From Enterobacterales bacterium CwR94 (lineage in GTDB: Bacteria > Pseudomonadota > Gammaproteobacteria > Enterobacterales > Enterobacteriaceae), in the NCBI GenBank assembly GCA_002837195.1, contig KZ478060.1, positions 1 through 64,000 on the forward strand: DNA of 64,000 bases, in the 5' to 3' direction. The notes under the pieces are model-generated. The model had not been told where the DNA came from, did not search any database, and saw only the letters and a program-made list of their open reading frames with translations. A program made the position numbers and the translations under genes. This document shows positions 40,722-47,198 of the stretch, piece after piece. Numbering within the stretch: position 1 is the first letter of the stretch; each line of letters opens with the position of its first letter.

Positions 40722-41729
40722 TCATTGTTCCACCACTACGCGAACTTGCGCCCGTTTCTGCCGCAGGATTTGCACGGCATTGGCGACCACGCTGAACAGA
40801 ATGACTAATCCCGTGAAGACGTTGTAGTAGTACGGTGACACCTTCAGCAGCGTCAGGCTGTTGCTCAAGATGGCGAACAGCAACACGCCAAGCAGAGTAC
40901 CTAATACGGTGCCGCGTCCCCCGGTCACAGAGGCGCCGCCCAATACCACCGCCGCGATCACTTGTAGCTCCGATCCCACAATTGAGTTAGGGATCACGGT
41001 TTGCACGATCGACACCTGAATGATGCTGGCAAAACCCGAGATGGCACCGACAAAAGTGTAGATAAACAGCGTGGTACGGCGCAGGTTAAACCCTACCCGT
41101 TCTGCCGACAGTGGATTGCCGCCCACCGCATAGATACTGCGACCCAGCACGGTGTGTTTCAGGAAGTAGTGCAGGAAAATAGCCAGCGCAAACCACAGGC
41201 AGGTAATCAGGCTCAAACCGTACCAGGCGCCGTTTGCAGCCTGCAGGGGGAAGATTTTGATCTCGGCCAGACTCAGCAGGGAAGGCGGGATGTCGTACAG
41301 CAAATCCCCTTTGGTTATCACATACAGCGCGCCATAAAACAGGCTATTGGTGGCGATGGTGACGATAATGGCGGTGATTTTGAAATAGTAGATAATGACG
41401 CCATTCACCAGCCCCATTAGGGCACCGAGGATCAGGCTGCACAGGATTGCCAGCCAAATGCTGTCGAGGCCAGCCTGCAGGAACCAGAACACCACGGCAT
41501 ATTGCACCACCTGGGCAATGGCGGTGAAGGAGACATCAAAGCCACCAGACAGCAACACCAGCAGCACGCCCAGCGCAAAAATGCCCAGCACCGTCCAGGA
41601 TTTCAGCAGACTGGTTAAGTTATCAAACGTCATGAAGGCAGGGTTGATACTGGTAATCGCAATCGACAATGCGATGATCAGCACCAGCAGCAGGGTTTCC
41701 CTCGCCTTCAGTATCTTCATCAGATCCAT
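40722..41729 (-). CDS. Sugar ABC transporter permease, first copy
   Basis: A 335-aa RbsC-like permease with an N-terminal helix (ETLLLVLIIALSIAIT), the VLLSGGFDVSFTA motif near residue 60, typical of this family (LSGGIDLSV), and VLGGASVTGGRGTVLGT near 270. GGAGG sits 8 bases ahead of the ATG. It shares fold but limited identity with the next permease, so they are paralogues forming a heterodimer with the ATPase upstream. Confidence 0.9.
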   Translation of the reverse strand: MDLMKILKARETLLLVLIIALSIAITSINPAFMTFDNLTSLLKSWTVLGIFALGVLLVLLSGGFDVSFTAIAQVVQYAVVFWFLQAGLDSIWLAILCSLILGALMGLVNGVIIYYFKITAIIVTIATNSLFYGALYVITKGDLLYDIPPSLLSLAEIKIFPLQAANGAWYGLSLITCLWFALAIFLHYFLKHTVLGRSIYAVGGNPLSAERVGFNLRRTTLFIYTFVGAISGFASIIQVSIVQTVIPNSIVGSELQVIAAVVLGGASVTGGRGTVLGTLLGVLLFAILSNSLTLLKVSPYYYNVFTGLVILFSVVANAVQILRQKRAQVRVVVEQ

Positions 41730-41750
41730 AAGATTATCCTCCGGCAGCGG

Positions 41751-43232
41751 TTACTGACGCTCCATTTCATGTTGTAAGGCGTCATTATCAATCTCTTCAG
41801 TGAGCCAGCTTTTGCCGAGACGTCCACGGCGCATCATGATGATGCGATCGCAGTTAGCGAGCAGCTCTGGCAATTCATCACTGATAAAGATGATCCCCAT
41901 CCCTTCTTTGGCTTTTTCTTTCACGGTTTTGTAGATGTAACTTTTCGCCCCGACATCGATGCCCACCGTGGGGCTGTCGAGGATAAACACCTGCGGCTTC
42001 ATCGCTAACCATTTCGCCAACACCACTTTCTGTTGATTCCCGCCGGACAACATGCGAATCGGCAGATCCTGACTGCCGTATTTCACCTGCATGCCTTTCA
42101 GGAGTCCTTCCACGGTGTCGCGCATTTTGCTGCCATTTAGCAGCTTAAACGGGGTCAGATAGTGATCGAGGGTGCAAATCGCGGCGTTGGCGGCAATGCT
42201 TTGCTCCATGACCAGCCCTTGTGCGAGCCGGTCTTCGGGAACATAGGCGATGCGGTTTTTCACGGCGGCACTGATGCTATCGATGTTGACCGGTTTCCCG
42301 TTGAGCCAGATTTCGCCGCTTTGTGCGGGCTCCACGCCAAACAGGGCCATCGCCAGTTCGGTACGCCCGGCGCCCAGCAAACCGGCGATACCCAGCACTT
42401 CGCCTTTGTGCAGGTCGAAGCTGACATCCTGGAAGCTGTTGCGTTTGCACAGGTTTTTCACGCTGAGCAGCACATCTTGTGTGGCGTGAGACTCACGCTC
42501 ATCAAACGTCAGTGCGTAGCCGAGCATCAAGGATTCGATATCACTGCTGGTGAGCTGCGACGTCGGCTGGCAGTCAATCACCTTGCCATCGCGCATCACC
42601 GTGACGCGATCGCAAATTTCCAGCAGTTCGTTGAGTTTGTGGCTGATAAAGATAAAGGCGATGCCTTCCGCTTTTAGCCGATTAAGAATGTTGAACAGAT
42701 TGGTGATTTCACTGCGGGTCAGCGCGGTGGTTGGCTCATCAAGAATGATTAGCTTAGATTCGTTAATTAACGCGCGAGCAATTGCCACTAACTGTTGTTT
42801 GGCAATCGGCAATGCGTCGACGGTGGCTTCCAGATCGAGCGATATCCCCAATTGTTGAATAATATGCTCCACCTTTTGCTGATAGGCACTGGCGCGCACC
42901 AGCGGCTTTTTATCGTTCAGCATCTGGCTGATATAGATGTTTTCCATCACCGTGAGATTGGGAAACAGTGACAAGTCCTGATAGATAATACCGATGCCGT
43001 TTTTCACGGCTTCCATCGCGTTATAGCGGTTTTGCGGCTGGTTTTTGATACGCAGTTCACCGCGATCGCGAGGTAAAACGCCCGCGATGATTTTCATCAA
43101 CGTGGATTTTCCGCAACCGTTTTCACCCACCAGACCGTGTACTTCTCCCTGGTTGATATCAAAACTGACGTTATTGAGGGCGGTGACACCGCCGAATTTT
43201 TTGGTGACATTTTCAACGGCAAGGAACTGCAT
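41751..43232 (-). CDS. Sugar ABC transporter ATP-binding protein
   Basis: A 493-aa protein of two tandem ATPase domains (RbsA/MglA/AraG type). Domain 1: Walker A GENGCGKST near residue 40, signature LPIAKQQLVAIARAL near 140, Walker B LIILDEPTTALT near 160. Domain 2: degenerate Walker A GLLGAGRTEL near 288, signature LSGGNQQKVVLAKWL near 395, Walker B VFILDSPTVGIDVG near 418. In domain 2 the usual catalytic Glu after Walker B Asp is Ser (DSPT), so one ATP site is likely inactive. The frame runs 19 codons further upstream, but the ATG at 43232 follows AAAGGTGAACC and begins MQFLAVENV as expected. Confidence 0.93.
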   Translation of the reverse strand: MQFLAVENVTKKFGGVTALNNVSFDINQGEVHGLVGENGCGKSTLMKIIAGVLPRDRGELRIKNQPQNRYNAMEAVKNGIGIIYQDLSLFPNLTVMENIYISQMLNDKKPLVRASAYQQKVEHIIQQLGISLDLEATVDALPIAKQQLVAIARALINESKLIILDEPTTALTRSEITNLFNILNRLKAEGIAFIFISHKLNELLEICDRVTVMRDGKVIDCQPTSQLTSSDIESLMLGYALTFDERESHATQDVLLSVKNLCKRNSFQDVSFDLHKGEVLGIAGLLGAGRTELAMALFGVEPAQSGEIWLNGKPVNIDSISAAVKNRIAYVPEDRLAQGLVMEQSIAANAAICTLDHYLTPFKLLNGSKMRDTVEGLLKGMQVKYGSQDLPIRMLSGGNQQKVVLAKWLAMKPQVFILDSPTVGIDVGAKSYIYKTVKEKAKEGMGIIFISDELPELLANCDRIIMMRRGRLGKSWLTEEIDNDALQHEMERQ

Positions 43233-43273
43233 AGGTTCACCTTTGTCATTGTTTTTGCGGATAAAGAATGGGA

Positions 43274-43408
43274 GCTGTTTGTCCCCCACCTAGTTTGTGT
43301 CATAGGTAGGCGCTGTTTGTCCCCCTCCCAGTTTGAGTCACAGGTAAGAGCTGTCTGCCCCCCTCCCAGTTTGGGTTACAGGTAGGCGCTGTCTGTCCCC
43401 CTCCCAAC
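43274..43408. repeat. Tandem direct repeat, 38-bp period, within the sugar operon
   Basis: Four units begin at 43274, 43312, 43350 and 43388, exactly 38 bp apart; each starts GCTGT(T/C)TG(T/C)CCCCC and ends CA(T/C)AGGTA or ACAGGTA, with the fourth cut short at CCCTCCCAACC. They fill the gap between the binding-protein gene and the ATPase gene. Confidence 0.85.
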
Positions 43409-43520
43409 CCTCCCCCGTAAACGGGGGAGGGCTTGTTTTTTATCCCCTTGCAAGCAAGGGGGAGGGCTTCTTTTTTATTCCCCCTCCCGCGAGCGGGTGG
43501 GGGTTAGGGGGAGGGACAGA
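43405..43520. repeat. Cluster of C-rich palindromes
   Basis: Three inverted repeats follow the tandem units: CCCTCCCCCGT-AAA-CGGGGGAGGG, CCCCTTG-CAAG-CAAGGGG(GAGG) and CCCCCTCCC-GCGAGCGGGTGGGGGTTA-GGGGGAGGG. They could form strong RNA stems on both strands. Similar sequences occur at 47172 and 53684. They resemble REP elements between cistrons, which in malE-malF raise the level of the upstream binding-protein mRNA. Confidence 0.75.
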
Positions 43521-43543
43521 CAACTCAGAACCACACAACAAAC

Positions 43544-44530
43544 TTAAAAATCGTACTTGCTGAAGTTTTCTTTGGTCACGGTTAACGGCTTATCAAAAAT
43601 GATGTTCTCACCGTTGATTTCAGGCACGCCCAGCGTCGGAATTTCCAGACCCTGTTTGATTTGATCGCGCTTACCATCCAGTACCATTTTGGCGATATAG
43701 GCCATGGCATAAGAGGCTTCACCCGGACTCCACAGGATAGATTCGGTAATTGAGCCGTCTTTCAGAAACGCGGCGCTCTCTTTCGGTGACGTAGTACCAA
43801 TCACCGTGAGTTTGCCCACCAGTCCTTTCTCGCGCAGTGCCTGGGCTGCCCCTGGCGCACCCTGGCTACCAAAGGCCAACACACCTTTCATATCTGGGTA
43901 GGTAGAGAGTAATTCCAGCGTTTTCTGACGCGCTAAATTACGGTCTTCGCTGACCGGGAAACGTTCCGCAATCAGTTTCATCTCCGGGTATTTGGCTTTC
44001 ATCTGCTTAAGTGCAGCATCCGCCCATACGTTATGTGCGGGCACGGTCAGCGAGCCAACAAAAATAGCGAACTCGCCTTTGCCGCCTGCGTGTTTGGCAA
44101 ACTCATCCATCATGTAGTTGCCAAATTTTTCATTCTCGATCATTTCCACGTTGTAATCCGCACCCGGTTGGTTCACGGATTCATGGGTAATCACCACAAT
44201 GTTCTGCTTACGCGCCTGATTAAATACCGGCTCTACGGAGCTGGCGTTGTTCGGTACCACCAGCAACGCATTGTTTCCCTGACTGATACTGTCCTGGATA
44301 ATACGCACTTGCTGTGCTTCATCCGCAGAGGCGGGTGCCTGGTAATACACTTTAAGGTCAAAATCTTTCCCGGCTTTATTCAGACCCGTTTCGTAGTCAT
44401 TAAACCAGGCAGAGCGCAGTTTTGGGATGCCGACCATCGAGTATTGTTCGGCGGCCAGGGTATAACTTGCCGTGCACAGGGTGCTGACGCCCAGCAGGAT
44501 TGCCAGCGCCAAATTTTTACGCGTTTTCAT
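43544..44530 (-). CDS. Periplasmic sugar-binding protein of the ABC transporter
   Basis: A 328-aa protein with a Sec signal (MKTRKNLALAILLGVSTLCT then ASYTLAA, cleavage near residue 27) and two Rossmann-like lobes of the Peripl_BP_4 family. The start VGIPKLRSAWF and end TKENFSKYDF resemble LsrB/RhaS-type proteins. However, the LsrB residues that hold autoinducer-2 are not kept: the VTDQNQW segment of LsrB corresponds to VPAHNVW here, losing the Asp-Gln pair. An AI-2 label would therefore be misleading; the ligand is unknown. It starts 27 bp after the VOC gene and is followed by the repeat cluster. Confidence 0.9.
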   Translation of the reverse strand: MKTRKNLALAILLGVSTLCTASYTLAAEQYSMVGIPKLRSAWFNDYETGLNKAGKDFDLKVYYQAPASADEAQQVRIIQDSISQGNNALLVVPNNASSVEPVFNQARKQNIVVITHESVNQPGADYNVEMIENEKFGNYMMDEFAKHAGGKGEFAIFVGSLTVPAHNVWADAALKQMKAKYPEMKLIAERFPVSEDRNLARQKTLELLSTYPDMKGVLAFGSQGAPGAAQALREKGLVGKLTVIGTTSPKESAAFLKDGSITESILWSPGEASYAMAYIAKMVLDGKRDQIKQGLEIPTLGVPEINGENIIFDKPLTVTKENFSKYDF

Positions 44531-44557
44531 TGTAAGCGTTCCTTATTGCAGTAGGGA

Positions 44558-45031
44558 TCAGGCGGGGTAGCGCCGTTCTGGTTCGGGAATTGAGCCGGCA
44601 TTACCGATCTCAATGACAGCACCCTGAAAACGTTCTTCGGTATCCAGGTAATAAAACACGTCATTACCAATGTTGCCGCTTTGCACCACTTCGTAACCGC
44701 GCGCGATATAGGTTTGCAGCGCTTTTTCGCAGTCTTCAAAGTAGAGCTTCATGTGGTGCAGGCCATAGCCGTGCTTTTCGATGTATTCGTTATAAATGCT
44801 GTAGCCGGAAACGGGCTGCATCAGCTCCATTTGAATGCCGTTAATCCAGCACACGGCAATTTTATAAACGTGCTGAGCCGGTTTTCCGCGATACAGCGAG
44901 TTATTGACGCTATCTGGGCCATAGGTGTAGATATCCCACGGGCCAATATCAAAGGCTTCCCAGTAGTGCTTCATCGCAGCATCGAGATCTTCCACCAAAT
45001 GCGCGATTTGAATGATTTCACCGTCTTTCAT
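44558..45031 (-). CDS. VOC-superfamily (glyoxalase-fold) protein
   Basis: A 157-aa protein with two beta-alpha-beta-beta-beta modules: IIQIAHLVEDLDAAMKHYWEAF at the start and YGLHHMKLYFEDCEKALQTYI in the second half. The four metal ligands expected in VOC enzymes can be placed at H11, E69 (in QMELMQP), H92 or H93 (GLHHMK) and E141 (AVIEIGN), the pattern of methylmalonyl-CoA epimerase and glyoxalase I. It is therefore likely an active metal-dependent isomerase, epimerase or lyase acting on the imported sugar or a derivative. GGAG lies 9 bases before the ATG. The specific reaction is not known. Confidence 0.85.
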   Translation of the reverse strand: MKDGEIIQIAHLVEDLDAAMKHYWEAFDIGPWDIYTYGPDSVNNSLYRGKPAQHVYKIAVCWINGIQMELMQPVSGYSIYNEYIEKHGYGLHHMKLYFEDCEKALQTYIARGYEVVQSGNIGNDVFYYLDTEERFQGAVIEIGNAGSIPEPERRYPA

Positions 45032-45046
45032 ATTAAGCGCTCCGCA

Positions 45047-45619
45047 TCAGGCAAATTTATGGGGTAAGCCTTCCAGATTGGTATGGCTGGCTTTCATCGC
45101 ATCCATATCAATTTTCTTTTTCTCAATCAGCATCAGCGTGACGATATCGGTAAACAGGAACAGCGCTTGTTCCAGTAAGGTCGACATTGGCTGCATGGAC
45201 GGCACTTCATGCTCGCCACCAAAGATTTGGCCCGGCACGCGCACGGCGAGATCGGCATATTCGCCATGGGCATTTTCAGGGTGTGCGGTCAGCAGCACGA
45301 TGCGTGCGCCTGCTTCTTTCGCCAGTTTGATGATATTGAGTTCAACGTTGGTCACCGCGCAGTGAACAATCAACAGGTCACCTTTACCGAGGTAGGGGGT
45401 GGTGGTGTCGTACACCAAGTAGCTGTCAAAGCCCATATGCTTCAGGCGCATGGCAAAACCGCGCACCGAAAGTTGCATACGGCCCATGGCATACAGTTGG
45501 ATGGTTTTTGCGTTACAAATCTCCTCCATCAACTGTTCAATTTGCGCAGGATCAACCCTTTCTAACGTCTCGCGGTTTTCAGCCAGCACTTTATCGACGA
45601 GTTCCTGGTACTGTGACAT
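45047..45619 (-). CDS. SIS-domain protein, phosphohexuloisomerase-like with altered loops
   Basis: A 190-aa single-domain SIS-fold protein whose length and ending resemble 6-phospho-3-hexuloisomerase (STLLEQALFLFTDIVTLMLI, residues 146-165, with Glu150 in the catalytic position). The phosphate-binding loops differ from the family: the usual GAGRSG reads AMGRMQLS (residues 44-51) and the usual SGSGET reads HCAVTNVE (86-93). Loss of these serines suggests that the substrate is not a standard sugar phosphate, or that the protein is a sensor. It is the first cistron of the operon, with GAGG ahead of ATG. Confident on fold, not on reaction. Confidence 0.82.
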   Translation of the reverse strand: MSQYQELVDKVLAENRETLERVDPAQIEQLMEEICNAKTIQLYAMGRMQLSVRGFAMRLKHMGFDSYLVYDTTTPYLGKGDLLIVHCAVTNVELNIIKLAKEAGARIVLLTAHPENAHGEYADLAVRVPGQIFGGEHEVPSMQPMSTLLEQALFLFTDIVTLMLIEKKKIDMDAMKASHTNLEGLPHKFA

Positions 45620-45670
45620 ATGAGCATCCTCGGTCTGGTCCTGCGATATTGCAGGTTAGGGTTATTATTT

Positions 45671-45684
45671 TTACAAATTTGTAA
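45671..45684. promoter_or_regulatory. Perfect palindrome in the divergent sugar-operon region
   Basis: TTACAAATTTGTAA, a perfect 14-bp palindrome 52 bp upstream of the SIS gene start. Its TTACA/TGTAA halves recur at 45874-45904, suggesting operators for the divergently encoded GntR/LacI-type regulator. Confidence 0.6.
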
Positions 45685-45784
45685 TTTAATTTGCTTGATA
45701 ACTGAACATAACCTTACGCAATATTTTGACAATTTCTTTTGGTTTTGATCACATTTTCATCACGAGTTCTGCTTTCAGGATGTG

Positions 45785-45806
45785 AAAAGCGATCTAAATC
45801 ACAAGT
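45785..45806. promoter_or_regulatory. CRP site in the divergent sugar-operon region
   Basis: The 22-mer has the symmetric core GCGATCTAAATCACA and agrees with the CRP consensus (AAATGTGATCTAGATCACATTT) at about 17 of 22 positions by eye. It lies near the middle of the 406-bp gap, about 165 bp upstream of the SIS gene, fitting catabolite control of a sugar operon. Confidence 0.7.
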
Positions 45807-45873
45807 TTTCACCCTTTTAATGGGCTATCTTGCATTCAGCAAAGGGAAGAAGAAAAAATGGCTGCGATTATTC

Positions 45874-45904
45874 TGTAAATTATAAATTTTACAACTTGGT
45901 GTAA
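45874..45904. promoter_or_regulatory. Paired inverted repeats near the regulator gene
   Basis: Two overlapping perfect inverted repeats: TGTAAA-N8-TTTACA (45874-45893) and TTACA-N6-TGTAA (45889-45904). They share half-sites with the palindrome at 45671, about 200 bp away, so a looping or bipartite operator is possible. The rest of 45620-46025 is AT-rich and noncoding. Confidence 0.55.
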
Positions 45905-46025
45905 TATTCACTCGCTTGATTTTACTTATTATCTCCCTTAATGTGTTCCAGCGTTGCCTGGCAGGCCAGGTAGCGCCATCGTGCGCCGGATGAGGACGGG
46001 CGCGTAGAAGGCGGAATAACCAACT

Positions 46026-47150
46026 ATGGCGAAATCAGGCAAGCTGGAACGGGTCTACCAGGATCTGGAAAAACGTATTCGTGGCGGCGCCTATTCATTG
46101 GGTGAGCGGCTGCCAACAGAAGTGACTTTGTGTCAGGAATTTGATGTTTCACGACCGACATTATCGCGCGCCTTATTACGCTTGCGTGAAGAGGGGTTGA
46201 TCAGCAGTACGCAGGGTTCCGGCCACTACATCACCTTTGATGCCGGAGATATCACCCCAACGCGCTATAGCGAACCGATGGCGCTGGGCATTTTATCGCC
46301 GCGCATGGAGGCCAATGAAAGCGGCTTTTTGTTTGAGCAAATCTTCAAATCTATCGCCGCATTGTCACAAACTTTTAATTTCGATTTGGTGTGGAATGGC
46401 GTCATGACGCTGGGTGCGGGGGCTACTCGGCAGGCTATTCTGGCTAAAATTGATCATGTTATTGAGCGCTATCTGCGCAGTGATGTTCGCGGCGTGTTTT
46501 TTATTCCGGTGGAATTTCATCCCTATGCAACTGAGATCAACGAACTGATTCTCAGCAAATTAGATCGCTATGGCATTGGCGTGGTGCTGCTGGATGGCGA
46601 CGTTGCCCGCTGGCCACAACGCAGCCGCTGGGATTTGATTGGGATTGATAATGTTGCTGCGGGATTAGAAGTGACGCAGCATCTGATGGGCCATCAGCCG
46701 CGGCGTATTGATTTTCTCTGCGAGCAGTTTTCGGCGAATACCGTCAATATGCGCATGATGGGCTACCGTTTGGCTTTATTGGAAGCTGGTATCGCGCCGT
46801 TGCCTGCGTGGGTGCATGAAGGTGAACTCAACGATCGCGACTTTGTGATGCAACTGTTGGAAGGCGGTGCGCAGGATATTGTTTGTGCCAACGACTTTAC
46901 CGCGATGAAACTGCTTTCTGTCTGCACGCAGCAAGGGGTGAAAGTCAACGTCGTGGGCTTTGACGATAACGAATATTCTGCGTTATTGGGTATTCCGCTT
47001 ACCACTTATAAGCAGCCGTTCAGCGATATTGCGCGCAATGCCGTCTTAACATTGCTGAATCGCCTGACCTGGCCGCAGGACAGCGCCCGCCATCTGGTGT
47101 CTTATGGCGAGCTGATTGTGCGCGCCTCCTGTACCGCACGTGACCGTTAA
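46026..47150 (+). CDS. GntR/LacI hybrid regulator of the sugar operon
   Basis: A 374-aa regulator joining an N-terminal GntR-type winged helix (residues about 5-72: VYQDLEKRIRGGAYSLGERL, PTEVTLCQEFDVSRPTLSRAL) to a LacI-type periplasmic-binding-like sensor (about 84-370: DLIGIDNVAAGLEVTQHL near 205, VNVVGFDDNEYSALLGIPLTT near 310). This is the architecture of AraR. It faces away from the SIS-VOC-ABC-mak operon across 406 bp that hold palindromic operator candidates and a CRP site, so it very likely controls that operon, with the imported sugar or a product as inducer. GGCGGAA precedes the ATG. Confidence 0.88.
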   Translation: MAKSGKLERVYQDLEKRIRGGAYSLGERLPTEVTLCQEFDVSRPTLSRALLRLREEGLISSTQGSGHYITFDAGDITPTRYSEPMALGILSPRMEANESGFLFEQIFKSIAALSQTFNFDLVWNGVMTLGAGATRQAILAKIDHVIERYLRSDVRGVFFIPVEFHPYATEINELILSKLDRYGIGVVLLDGDVARWPQRSRWDLIGIDNVAAGLEVTQHLMGHQPRRIDFLCEQFSANTVNMRMMGYRLALLEAGIAPLPAWVHEGELNDRDFVMQLLEGGAQDIVCANDFTAMKLLSVCTQQGVKVNVVGFDDNEYSALLGIPLTTYKQPFSDIARNAVLTLLNRLTWPQDSARHLVSYGELIVRASCTARDR

Positions 47151-47171
47151 TCCGCAGACCTGCCTTAAAAA

Positions 47172-47189
47172 CCTCCCCCGCAGGGGAGG
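47172..47189. repeat. Palindrome between convergent regulator and gcd
   Basis: CCTCCCC-CGCA-GGGGAGG in the 48-bp gap between two stop codons. It can serve as a bidirectional terminator, having AAAA on one side and TTGGC on the other, and belongs to the same C-rich family as the intergenic repeats elsewhere in the window. Confidence 0.6.
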
Positions 47190-47198
47190 CTTGGCTAT

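Noticed and set aside
43274-43520. CRISPR array
   Set aside because: The 38-bp units are contiguous with no unique spacers, number only about four, and no cas genes are near.
43544-44530. Reading the transporter as an AI-2 (Lsr) system
   Set aside because: No lsrK, lsrR, lsrF or lsrG accompanies it and the AI-2 ligand residues of LsrB are missing.
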